From Apiosordaria backusii (Eukaryota; Ascomycota; Sordariomycetes; Sordariales; Lasiosphaeriaceae): a stretch of 64,000 bases of DNA. The translations under genes were made by a program, and so were the position numbers. Shown piece after piece: positions 35,684 through 44,765 of this stretch (the first letter of the stretch is position 1; every line of letters starts with the position of its first letter). The DNA is taken from the NCBI GenBank assembly GCA_030549205.1, contig JAUKTV010000018.1:496001-560000 (forward strand). The letters are read 5' to 3'. A model generated the notes under the pieces. The model saw only the letters and a program-made list of their open reading frames with translations. It searched no databases and was not told the DNA's origin.

Positions 35684-35809
35684 AGGCCTGTCAACTATTT
35701 TTTGAGGCCTATCGACTATCTTTAAAGGTCTATCGATTGTCTTTAAAGGTCTACTGACTATCTTCAAAAGCCTACCGGCTATCTTTCGAGGCTTAGCGGC
35801 TATCTTGTA
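35684..35809. repeat. six degenerate 21-bp tandem repeats
   Basis: Six consecutive 21-base units starting at 35684, 35705, 35726, 35747, 35768 and 35789. The approximate consensus is AGGCCTATCGACTATCTTTAA. Units differ mainly by C/T and G/A changes. No frame or spacer structure; a decayed minisatellite. Confidence 0.85.
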
Positions 35810-35879
35810 TACCTAACCTACGGAGCACTGGGCACGTCAATACAGATCCCTGAAATCATTTCGTCATCGCAATTTCGAC

Positions 35880-36650
35880 CTGTCCCTATCGCTTATTAAC
35901 TTCGTCGTACTCAGTACTAGGTCGCTCATTTTGGTTTTAACATTCTCCTTTTACCATTGATATCGTATTAAAAGGATATCCTTGCCTATAGGCAAGGTTA
36001 GAAGGTATATTACCCTCTATAATTAAGATCTCGAAGTTATCGATCAGTTATTACAATATGCTAGTAACTGGATAATATTAATTTTTAACAGTTTCGATTT
36101 AATGTAGAATTACGTTTGCGCTTACGCTTGTATATCTTTTACGGTTTTTAAGTATAAGCGATAGAAGGAGAATCTTATCGCTACTTTTAAAATTATCCAG
36201 TTAGTCGGAAGTTTTATAACTTTTAAAAAACTTCCTGTCTGATGGAATGCACCGTGGCACTGCTTCGTGATATGTGTTCAATGATGATCCATTCTTGTGA
36301 GTGGGAGAGTCTGGCTAGCTAGGTATATCTGTGTGTGCCAGGTCATGTGACCTGTGAATTGTGTGTGCCAGCTTCCAAATCCTTGCACTGTCCTTTTTCT
36401 TATTGGTATTTAGGTTTGTAGTGTCGGTAATATAAGAATGCCTTTTTCTTAGTTCTAAACTACCGAGTTAATTAATTAGGCTTGACAAGTGCTATATAGT
36501 AAAGGAAGCTAGATAGTAATTAACATTAGTATTTATAATATATAGGAGTTGGATGTAACGTAGTTTACCTTTCGTTCTATAAAGTAGTTAGACTATATTA
36601 AGGACATTTGTATTAAAATCGGCCAAGAGATAGGTATCGACCACCCTATG
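35880..36650. repeat. AT-rich RIP-type repeat relic
   Basis: Composition falls sharply to AT-rich, TpA-loaded sequence, interrupted by a more normal patch at about 36240-36410. Within it, TAACTGGATAAT (near 36065-36076) recurs inverted at about 36192-36203, suggesting a small foldback element. No coding capacity. Mutated repetitive DNA is the likely origin; the family is not identifiable. Confidence 0.6.
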
Positions 36651-36651
36651 A

Positions 36652-36999
36652 GAATCATCTGGTCAACAAAGTCACACTCGCACTTACGGGCAGGAGATCA
36701 TTGACTTGCTATATGCCACCGACCTGCGGGCCATCATCATTGACACTTCTGAGGGCGGACCGAGGTTCAAGAGGCCGGATCTAGTCAAGTTGGCCTATCG
36801 AGTTTGGGAGGAAAGCCAAGGGGAAGGACCCGAGCGTTACGCAAGACTGGAGGGCAGGGCTAACCCGACAGGACGGAAGAAGGCTGTCGCAAAGTGCGAG
36901 GCCGTCGTGATCATCAGTAACTAGAAGCTGACCGAGAAGGTGGTGTATGGACTGGAGAGTAGAGGCGTTCCTGCGTTTGGGGCCTTGTTTGATTCGTGA
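36652..36999 (+). pseudogene. C-terminal gene fragment with internal stop, family unknown
   Basis: A coding-like stretch reads GQEIIDLLYATDLRAIIID, GGPRFKRPDLVKLAYRVW, KAVAKCEAVVIISN, then a TAG at 36922-36924, and in the same frame KLTEKVVYGLESRGVPAFG to a TGA at 36997. The sequence on both sides of the TAG has protein-like character, so the stop looks like a CAG-to-TAG change, the transition RIP makes. Upstream the frame ends in a stop at 36649 at the edge of AT-rich DNA, so the 5' part of the gene is missing. I do not recognise the family. Confidence 0.5.
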
Positions 37000-37312
37000 G
37001 GTTTTCCTTCGTCAGCAAATTGTTTTTCTTTGGTCACGATGTCGCGAGATAGATGGTATGATTTCGCTGTTCTGTCATGGCCTGAAAAATGTGGGTTCCA
37101 ATCATTCATTTGGCATTGAAGGATTTCAGGAATGCATGCGGGAGAGAAAGGTATCGTTATTAGGTACATAGGTTAGGCATCTATCCGCCTATCAAGTATC
37201 TCTTGGAGGCCTTAGATAGGTAAGTAGAGGCTGAATTTGTATTCGACTTTACCCATATTATGACCTCTGTCTTGAACGCAAGGTTGTTATTATGGCTCTC
37301 GAGGTTGTCAGG
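37000..37312. other. short intergenic stretch
   Basis: Nothing recognised; downstream flank of the amidohydrolase gene. Confidence 0.4.
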
Positions 37313-39221
37313 TCAAAGTTCCCCTGAATTCCAAACCACCACTCCTCCAACTACTGTCAACACGCTCCTTAGCTGTTTGATTCTTTCCTCCGGAATCGTG
37401 AAATAGTCCTCACTGAGCACTGCCACATCTCCCAGCCTCCCATTTTCGAGAATACCCAAGCTGTGCTCATCTGGTCCACCCAAAAACCAAGTATTGTGTT
37501 TGGTAAAAAGTTCCAACACTTCTTGTCTGCTGATCGATTGACCGGGATTGATCAACTCCCCTTTTGCATTTTTCCCCGTAACCGCATAATACGCATGAGG
37601 CCACGGGCTTAAAGGGGCAATGTTCGCCCCGTCGGCACCGAATCCTATATGAATCCCGCTGTCCAAAATTCTCTGAAACGGGGGTCCAGCAGGGCTCGTC
37701 ACGTTGCCTGTCCCTGCCAGATAGAGCCAGCCAGAGACGTTGACACCCGCCCCCAGTGCCTTCAACCTGTTGAGAGAATCAGCCGAGATCCTTGGCACGT
37801 GAGCAACAACCCAGCGTAAGTTCTTGATAGACACTTCGGCGTTGATTTTCTCAAAGCCCTCTAACTGTGTCTTGAGGTCGTTATCACCTAGAGCGTGAAC
37901 CTCCAGTCGCCAACCTGCCTTGGCGATCTTGCGAGCGGCGGCTTCAAAGACAGGCCCGCCGGCGTAGTCTGCTATCCCGACGGCGAACTCACCGATGGCC
38001 CCGGTGCGGACCATGTCATTACCAAAGAAGGGGAACGTGTTGCGGAGACGTTCGACAAGAGTAGGGTTTGAAGTGGTGGAGTCCTCGTGCAGGAAGTTTA
38101 CGCGTAGCCGAATGATGCCTTGGAGATCGTTGTACACTGAAAGCCAGGGAAGATGGAAGGTGTAGAGGTCTTCTGAGGCAGCCCCGTCCGAGGGGGTGTT
38201 GGTCGCACTGAATGCCCCTTGGTCAAGCTTTTAGCAGTTTGGGTTAGCGAGAGCTCTGACAATACCTGGTACTTTTTCTCCAAAGCCTAGAAGCCTGTAT
38301 ACCTACCTTAGGCGGGGATGGCCAACTGGATAGGTAGGTAGGTAGCGAGCAGGTGGAGGGGCACATGATAGTAAAAAGAAGACCTACATGCGTCGTCACT
38401 CCGACACTTGCTGCATACTCCATTGCGCTCCTCACGCTTCTCTTTCTTTCTTCGAATTCCAGCAAGTTCTGCCTCAGCCACAGGAGTGCCTTCCCATTTT
38501 CAACCCCAGATGCAATACTCCCATTCACCGCTATCGCCACTCCAGCCTCTCTCTGCAAGATCTCCCTGCCCTTTGTGTTTGTGGCAGCTGGCCCAGAAAA
38601 CGAAGTCGAGATGAAAAGTGGGTTTTCTCCCACTGCGTCATCCAGCTCCTCCAAAGTAGGGAGTCTCAATTCCTTGAACTGGTTGGGTGAAAATCCACCA
38701 ATGGTTGTAATCCACTCATTTTTGGGCAACTCCTTTGCACGCTGCTGGTATGTCGCCTTCACATCAGAAATCGAAAACGATTGCTCAAGAGGCGTGTGGT
38801 ACCCTGGTCTGTTTCCGAGGAGAACGATGTGATTATGGCAGTCTATCAGGCCTGGCACGGCAAGTCTACGCCGGAGGTTGATCTTTTTGACGGAAGAGGA
38901 AGATTGTGACAGGGCGCGTTCGGCCTCGGACAACGAGTTACCAGTGTATGTGATGTATCCATCTTTGACAGCCAGAACGGAGACTACACGGTTGCCCGGG
39001 GCAAAGGTGTGGATCTTGCCATTATAAAGAAGCGCAGACCCACGGAGGGAGCCCGCAGTGTGGGAGTTGGTGATAAACTGAGGGGAAATTCCGGAACTTG
39101 GGAATAGGGAACTGATCGGGAACGTGGAATTGCTGTCTTCCACTTGTACGTCAAGCGAGGAGGCAAGCAGTGGCCGGGTGGTAATCGAAACTAGCAAGAG
39201 GAGGACACTAATTGCAAACAT
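37313..39221 (-). CDS. secreted amidohydrolase, YtcJ/amidohydro_3 family
   Basis: Metal-dependent hydrolase of the amidohydrolase superfamily; the substrate is not predictable. Two exons, 39221-38388 and 38227-37313, giving 582 residues. The 160 bp intron (GTAGGT...AAAAG) joins VTTH to LDQGAF, and VTTHLD is a family-typical string. A signal peptide or anchor opens the protein (MFAISVLLLLVSITTRPLLA), unusual for this mostly intracellular bacterial-type family but common in its fungal members. Metal ligands: DCHNHIV (HxH), RLEVHALGD (His), WVVAHVPRI (His) and FGADGANIAPLSP (Asp). The C-terminal block AVLSEDYFTIP followed by VVGGVVVWNSGEL closes the small beta-domain that starts with SALLYNGKIHTF, as in amidohydrolases. 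The intron carries a TACCTACC repeat. Length is normal for YtcJ-like proteins. Confidence 0.93.
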
Positions 39222-39794
39222 GACGCTTCATGCAACGTTAGTAGATGTATAAGGTAGGTAGCGTGGAAAGATGGGATATGTTTTCCTTGCCAATACCTTG
39301 AGCTGGAAGCAGGCTTTATGTTTTTCTGAGGGAGCACAATCACACCATATGAACCTTCCTAAAGAGGAAGACGCCCGCTGTAAACTCAGAAGGTAGACCA
39401 GACCAACGTGGCACCCATGTTCAGGAGACAAGCCATTTGATAGGTATGATGCCTTCCTCGTGTAGAGTACCGATGGCCCAATATTGAAACCTCCCGGTAC
39501 GCACAAGTATAAGCCGGATCCATGTCTGCTGGTCTGTGACTTTGAGCTGCATTGGTAAGGTATTATTGGTCGTATTGCATGAGGGGTAGTTGCGGCAACG
39601 CAATGGTTAAGGGAACTTTCATGTCATCATTCGGAAGCTCCAGGTCGGAGAGCTTGGCCTGCACAAGATTTTTCGGGTAATGCCAACGATCTCATCTGTT
39701 TTATGACCACCCTGCGGAAGCGTTTTAGAGAGGAACAGAACTACTGCCCAACATGGTGAAATTATCTCGCCCAAATTTACATCCAAATATAGAA
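39222..39794. other. intergenic stretch before tRNA
   Basis: Upstream region of the amidohydrolase gene. No gene or repeat recognised. Confidence 0.45.
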
Positions 39795-39866
39795 GCCTGC
39801 TTGGCCAAGTGGTAAGGCGTCGCACTTGTAATGCGAAGAGCACAGGTTCGATTCCTGTAGTAGGCA
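39795..39866 (+). tRNA. tRNA-Thr (anticodon TGT)
   Basis: Complete 72-base cloverleaf without intron: acceptor arm GCCTGCT pairs with AGTAGGC and a final A discriminator (one G-T pair), D arm GCC/GGC, anticodon stem TCGCA/TGCGA with loop CTTGTAA, five-base variable loop, T arm ACAGG-TTCGATT-CCTGT with both internal promoter boxes (TGGCCAAGTGG and GGTTCGATTCC). Loop positions give anticodon TGT, reading ACA threonine codons. A TTTTTTGTTTTG stretch about 30 bases downstream can serve as Pol III terminator. Confidence 0.95.
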
Positions 39867-40025
39867 CATGATTTTGCTCCATCATCGTTGTATGTTTTTT
39901 GTTTTGATCCACCATCGCAGTTGGTCATATACTTGTAATTTTACCCCTTTAAACTTTAAAGACTAAGGAAGCACATTGAAATTCCAAAAAATAACAAGAA
40001 TATTGAAAATCGAAGGGGCCAAGAA

Positions 40026-43000
40026 TCATGCTGCCCTCCTTCTTTTCACATCCAATGAAGACACGGACGGAAAAGGACGCTCCCGCTTAGACCCACGCAT
40101 CTCATTCACCTCAGCCACAAGGCCCCCTCTTAGCTCGATGCTAAAATCACCTTCTTCATCCGAGCTTTCATCTTGCAACTCCTCCAACATTATTGATTTT
40201 TCAAGAAGCTTCTTTTGGCCATGCCTAACATATTCTTTCAACCTCTTTTCGGCGTCTTTCAGCGTGATTTTACCCTTCAACCCCAGGTGCCGTGCTTGCA
40301 AAGCCTTCTTTCCGGCCAAAATGCTTCGTCGGTGTGGCTGGAAGAGGGCGGACTTCATTCCACCATTCAAAAAGTCATCAACTGTATCCCAAGGTCTAGG
40401 GCCTTTGCGCAATTGTGCGGGCGATGGGACGTTTCTTGGACGAGGACGAGACGTTGCCTTTTGGATTGCTTCTGGCTGTTTCTCCAATGGTTCTATGCCT
40501 GTATATATGCCAGGCAACGTTCTTGCCACCATTTCTCCCTGAGTTTTGGGGATAGCTAGATTTGTGGCTAGTGTGCCGACGCCGCCATGTTTCTTCCCTG
40601 AGGTTTGGTGAGTCATGACACTCAACATTTTCGCCATGGCGGGAGGACTCTCATCATCAGAGCCATTGTCATCGCTGGTTTCTTCTTCCGTGTTCCACGG
40701 GTTCTGACCGGCATAGAACTTGCGGTAATACTCCGCCAACGTGATCTTCTTCTGAGAAGGGGTAATACGCTTTGCAGTAGTATTCCCCTCACCAGGGACG
40801 TCTGGCTCGGTATCTGGCTCCGACTCCGGCTCGGGTCTCGTTAACTCTCCCTTAGCTTCATTTATAATGTCCCTGATGGTTTTGTTCATGTCGAGGCTCT
40901 CATCCTTCTGCGCGATACCATCGAAGAAATTCTTTAGAATTCCAATCAATTCCTTGTTTACCGGTATCGACGTTCCCTCTACAAAGGTTTCATCCATGCC
41001 CTCCTGTCCTTCAGGCAGGATCGTATTATCCGCTGCCCAGAATGCCGTTTGGTTGACAATCTCCCCAATGGTCGCGTCCGGGTTTTCGAGGAACTTTACT
41101 TTCTCAACGGCTTCACAGAATTTAAACATGCGAGCATAGGCCTTTTCATCGTATAGGGGGTCTCCATCACTCAAGATAGTCGATTTCTCATAGTTTGCAG
41201 AGCTGTCCGAGTCTGCGTCATCCCAGTCGTCGATCTTTGGTTTGCTGTTTGCATCTCGAGCCACAGGTTTAGGACCTCCCTCGTTGAATTGTTGGCGCTT
41301 GATCAAAGACACCTGGTCTTTCCACCATTTTATGAGAATTGTCAAATTTTGCGATTGCTGATCGATCTTTCGAAGCCTTTCTAAATGTTGCTCGTTGAGA
41401 TTTCTCAATTGCGCTTCCACATCAGCTTCACGCTTGCTTTTTATCTTCTGCTCCCTTTGTTCAAACTTGGTGTTCTCTTTCGTCTTCTTCTTCTGCAGAT
41501 GGTCGGACTTTTTCCGCTCCACCTCCATCCAGAAAGAATCCCGCTCTCTCCGGAGTTTCTTCACCTGTTCATCTAGTTTTGCGAGCAAGTTCTTATCGCC
41601 GTTGCGCGCGTGAATGTCGATCTGGTGACTTCTCAGCCAGTCGAGCTTCAGGAGATGCCTCGTCATGAGCTGGTGGTTTTCCCGGAGCGGCTTGGCTACC
41701 TGGGCTTGGATAACTTCTTCACTCGCTCCAAATTTTCTCCCACTTTGCGACCCTATGCTGCTCGAGGAAACATTGACTAAGCTTGAAGAATCGATCGTCC
41801 CGTTGTCCGATGTAGGGGTTTGGTCGACTGCCAACTCAAAGTCATCACATAGGGGGTATTTGTACCTCCTCCTTGACACATTGATGTTGGCTCTTCTTTG
41901 CTCCAGTGTCTTGTTGTTCCGGAAGATTGTTCTGACGAGGTCATGAAACAGCCCTCCCCGAGGCCTCATTAATCTTATCTTCACAGAGTTGGGAGGCCAG
42001 TGAGAAAACGTAGTTACTCTAATCATGGTGAGCGCGGAGTAAACCAGCTGAAAGTCTTGGGTAACTGTGAAGGGCCATCGCTGTGGGACATATGCCCGAT
42101 ATGGCATGCTTCCTTGGATGCCCTTGGTCCACATGACTGGTTTCCCCTCAAGTATGGCCTCGCTGTTCCTGTAGTCGTGCAATTTACGGTCGGCTATGGC
42201 GATTGCCTGCCCGTACAGCCAGTCGTTGCTGGGCCATTTTTCCCATTCTTCTTTTTTTAACGCCCCCTTTTTCCAATAGGTTTCCATAAACGGCATGCTC
42301 TCCAACTTGTGGTCCTCAATTGCGCTGGCGAAGTCCATCATGGGCTCAAACTTGCTGGCAATTTCGAGCAATTCCTTGCTGTAGTGACGTCTCATGATCG
42401 GACAGTCTTTGAACCTGGTGTATTGTATCCCATCGTGTATCCCATTCTTTTCATCCTCTTCGGCGAGGATGTTGAAGACGCATTCTCTGTTGACCCCGAT
42501 ATCCGTGACTCTTGGATCAAAAGCCAACATAAGCGACTTCAAGTTCAGACCAAAGTAAAGCTTGTCCCACCACGTCGCCTGTTCTGGGACATCCTTTACT
42601 TTTTCTTTGCGATAATCGTCACGAGGGTCATGCGCAGCATCGTGGGCCCGACCAAAGTCTGCGAGGACCACCTGAGGGAAGCATGCATTAAAGTCTTTGA
42701 GCTTAGGGTCCTTTTCCTTTTCATCAGCAGAGGGGTAGTGCAACCAGATATTGTGAGAGTGGCCATCATTGTGGCCTATTGGGACCCAGCCTTCTTTTGT
42801 CGGATGGCTCGCGCCGGCACTGAAGTGGTCGATGTTCTCTTTTGGCTCCCTTGTGTATCCTGTATGCAGGTACGCATAGGCACGCCCGACTTGGGCAATA
42901 TAATGCCAAATGAATATCTCAGGAACAGCCTCCGGGCCTGAATATCCGCCAGATTCAAGTTCTCGCCCCGTCTTGTATGATTCTATAAAGTCGTGCAGAT

Positions 43001-43637
43001 TGCCACCGTTGTAGAATTTCATGAACAGGGTGTACTGGGCATCTCCATACCAGTTTTCGCGATCGTCCGTTGGTGTAGTTCCAAGATTATGAATCTGAAC
43101 CGCATACATCTGCGAAATCGGGTACTGAATGGCTATCAGGCATCTGTCAGCAAGGCCCGCCAAGAAGGGTCCGTGGAAGGATGAGAACATACGATCGCAT
43201 TGCAACTCCCTCGGTGTCGCGGGGTCTTTCAGCGTCGCATATTCGATCTCGTTCATGATGCCATCATGATGCGATTCCCGCCAAAAAACATTCCCACCCA
43301 CCTGCTTGATCACCACTTGCTCTTTTGGGTTGTCTACACTACAGAACAGTCCTACCATGACGCCTTGGTCAGAATAGTACCTCGGTGGAACAAACCAACG
43401 GACCAGGACAAAGCCCTGGGGACGTTGTTGCAACCAAACAAGAGATTGATGGGTTACGGGCGATTCCTTCTTGTATTCTTCTCTCGAGGGTATCTCCGGG
43501 CGCCTGAGTGGATAGGCTACCAAGGTCAGGCTGTTCCAGCCTCGTATTTCGATCCTGTCACCCGGTGGCCTGACCTCAACTTCGAGCCCCGAAAGTCCGG
43601 TATCGTCGAGGCGCCCAGAATCCTTCATACTTCCCAT
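40026..43637 (-). CDS. kinase-like domain protein with coiled coil, 1203 residues
   Basis: Single-exon frame. The start at 43637 is the first ATG after an in-frame TGA and has an excellent context (CACCATGG). Residues about 95-340 have the order of a protein kinase: VVIK with Lys111, Glu130 as candidate helix-C partner, hinge MKFYNGGNL at 206-214, catalytic loop GHNDGHSHN with Asp291 and Asn296 (HND instead of HRD), DFG at 327-329. Residues about 335-520 continue a kinase-like C lobe with large inserts. About 690-790 is a strong charged coiled coil (KKSDHLQKKKTKENTKFEQ and following). The last 300 residues are disordered and basic, ending VKRRRAA, a nuclear signal candidate. I do not recognise a named family. 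All essential kinase residues seem present, so it may be active. It lies 1 kb from a RIP-mutated transposon yet has no premature stops, which suggests selection keeps it. Confidence 0.8.
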   Translation of the reverse strand: MGSMKDSGRLDDTGLSGLEVEVRPPGDRIEIRGWNSLTLVAYPLRRPEIPSREEYKKESPVTHQSLVWLQQRPQGFVLVRWFVPPRYYSDQGVMVGLFCSVDNPKEQVVIKQVGGNVFWRESHHDGIMNEIEYATLKDPATPRELQCDRMFSSFHGPFLAGLADRCLIAIQYPISQMYAVQIHNLGTTPTDDRENWYGDAQYTLFMKFYNGGNLHDFIESYKTGRELESGGYSGPEAVPEIFIWHYIAQVGRAYAYLHTGYTREPKENIDHFSAGASHPTKEGWVPIGHNDGHSHNIWLHYPSADEKEKDPKLKDFNACFPQVVLADFGRAHDAAHDPRDDYRKEKVKDVPEQATWWDKLYFGLNLKSLMLAFDPRVTDIGVNRECVFNILAEEDEKNGIHDGIQYTRFKDCPIMRRHYSKELLEIASKFEPMMDFASAIEDHKLESMPFMETYWKKGALKKEEWEKWPSNDWLYGQAIAIADRKLHDYRNSEAILEGKPVMWTKGIQGSMPYRAYVPQRWPFTVTQDFQLVYSALTMIRVTTFSHWPPNSVKIRLMRPRGGLFHDLVRTIFRNNKTLEQRRANINVSRRRYKYPLCDDFELAVDQTPTSDNGTIDSSSLVNVSSSSIGSQSGRKFGASEEVIQAQVAKPLRENHQLMTRHLLKLDWLRSHQIDIHARNGDKNLLAKLDEQVKKLRRERDSFWMEVERKKSDHLQKKKTKENTKFEQREQKIKSKREADVEAQLRNLNEQHLERLRKIDQQSQNLTILIKWWKDQVSLIKRQQFNEGGPKPVARDANSKPKIDDWDDADSDSSANYEKSTILSDGDPLYDEKAYARMFKFCEAVEKVKFLENPDATIGEIVNQTAFWAADNTILPEGQEGMDETFVEGTSIPVNKELIGILKNFFDGIAQKDESLDMNKTIRDIINEAKGELTRPEPESEPDTEPDVPGEGNTTAKRITPSQKKITLAEYYRKFYAGQNPWNTEEETSDDNGSDDESPPAMAKMLSVMTHQTSGKKHGGVGTLATNLAIPKTQGEMVARTLPGIYTGIEPLEKQPEAIQKATSRPRPRNVPSPAQLRKGPRPWDTVDDFLNGGMKSALFQPHRRSILAGKKALQARHLGLKGKITLKDAEKRLKEYVRHGQKKLLEKSIMLEELQDESSDEEGDFSIELRGGLVAEVNEMRGSKRERPFPSVSSLDVKRRRAA

Positions 43638-44666
43638 GGTGGCGTAATAGTTGAGAAGCTGTCAATAAGTCGGTGCAAAAACCACAGGCAATCTTTTTCA
43701 GGGTTCCAGTTTTCCTAGTTGAGGTACTGAGCTTGAATGGTCGCTGCCAGTGCAATAGAGAACGCTGCCAATAGTAGGCGTAAACAGTGACGTGCAATTC
43801 CTCGAATACGGGAACTTTGAGCCTCAACAACTGGGGCTCAATGATGTTTAAGGCTCTTGTTGACAAAGATTCATCATCGCCAGATCCGTCAAGCTCTTCT
43901 TTGTCAAGACACCGGGATTCACTCAACAGTTGCCTCATAGGTTCCCATCGTTTCAAAGCTGGAAACAAAGACTTTCTCGGTAAGGTATACTGATGGTAAG
44001 TTTCTGTCCGGATTAGGCTGCATGATACCAGTCATAAGGATGGACCTTTGAGAGCCGCGTGTGACTATACCGTTGCTGCAAGACTCCAGGCTTGGAAAAT
44101 AACTGGTTTCATGTCCCAGGAAAGTAACTGCATTGCAGCATCCATCGTCATTGTTCTAGTAGACTCCTGGTTCTCGAGCTCGCTTTCTTATGTCCAAAGG
44201 GTGCCACATAAATCCTTGGTTTTAACAACTCGTTTTGCACCAGAAATTGCCCACTTCCATAGAGCTGGTCATTGTGAAGGCCTACTGTATGAGGTCCCCT
44301 CGCTTCCGAAAGTTCATTTCTTATAGCTTTCACGCCGCATTGATCTTGTAGTTCACCAATAAAATCAACGCTTTCTATCTGATGTGCTTCAATGTTTTGA
44401 ATCCGAAAAAAGCCCTCACGGGCCAGTCCATCACACTCCTTGCATACGCCGCTTTTGATCATTGAATTGGTGTCGCTTAAGGACGGATTTGGACAGTGAG
44501 GGTCTGGACCAGTGGTTCAAGACCAGGATACTATTCAAGGGTACACTATGCCTGCCCTAGAAGCGGGAACAGCACTCCGCAGATACAATGCTTGAAGTGG
44601 GATTACCAAATTTAGGCTATTATACTCGACCTGCACGTAGCCGTTAGAGTGTAACTCTGTGACCCT
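43638..44666. other. upstream region of kinase-like gene, two doubtful frames
   Basis: Minus-strand frames at 44148-44462 (starting MIKSGVCKECDGLAREG) and 43576-43968 are open and have somewhat protein-like composition. They lack recognisable domains, and no splice signals clearly link them to each other or to the kinase-like gene. They may be remnants of a gene truncated by the neighbouring transposon. Confidence 0.35.
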
Positions 44667-44674
44667 AAAATAAA
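44667..44674. repeat. 8-bp target site duplication, left copy
   Basis: AAAATAAA immediately outside the left inverted terminal repeat; identical copy at 48653-48660 outside the right one. Confidence 0.8.
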
Positions 44675-44765
44675 GAGACTTGCTAAAGGGGCATTACCCT
44701 TTTTACTATGCAGGCATTACCCCCTAGTTATAGAGGTTAGGGTTATATATAGTCCCTAAAATTGA
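44675..44765 (+). repeat. left inverted terminal repeat
   Basis: Pairs with 48565-48652. Against that arm it has A for G three times, T for C twice, and a 4-base extra GTTA in the middle. Confidence 0.88.
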
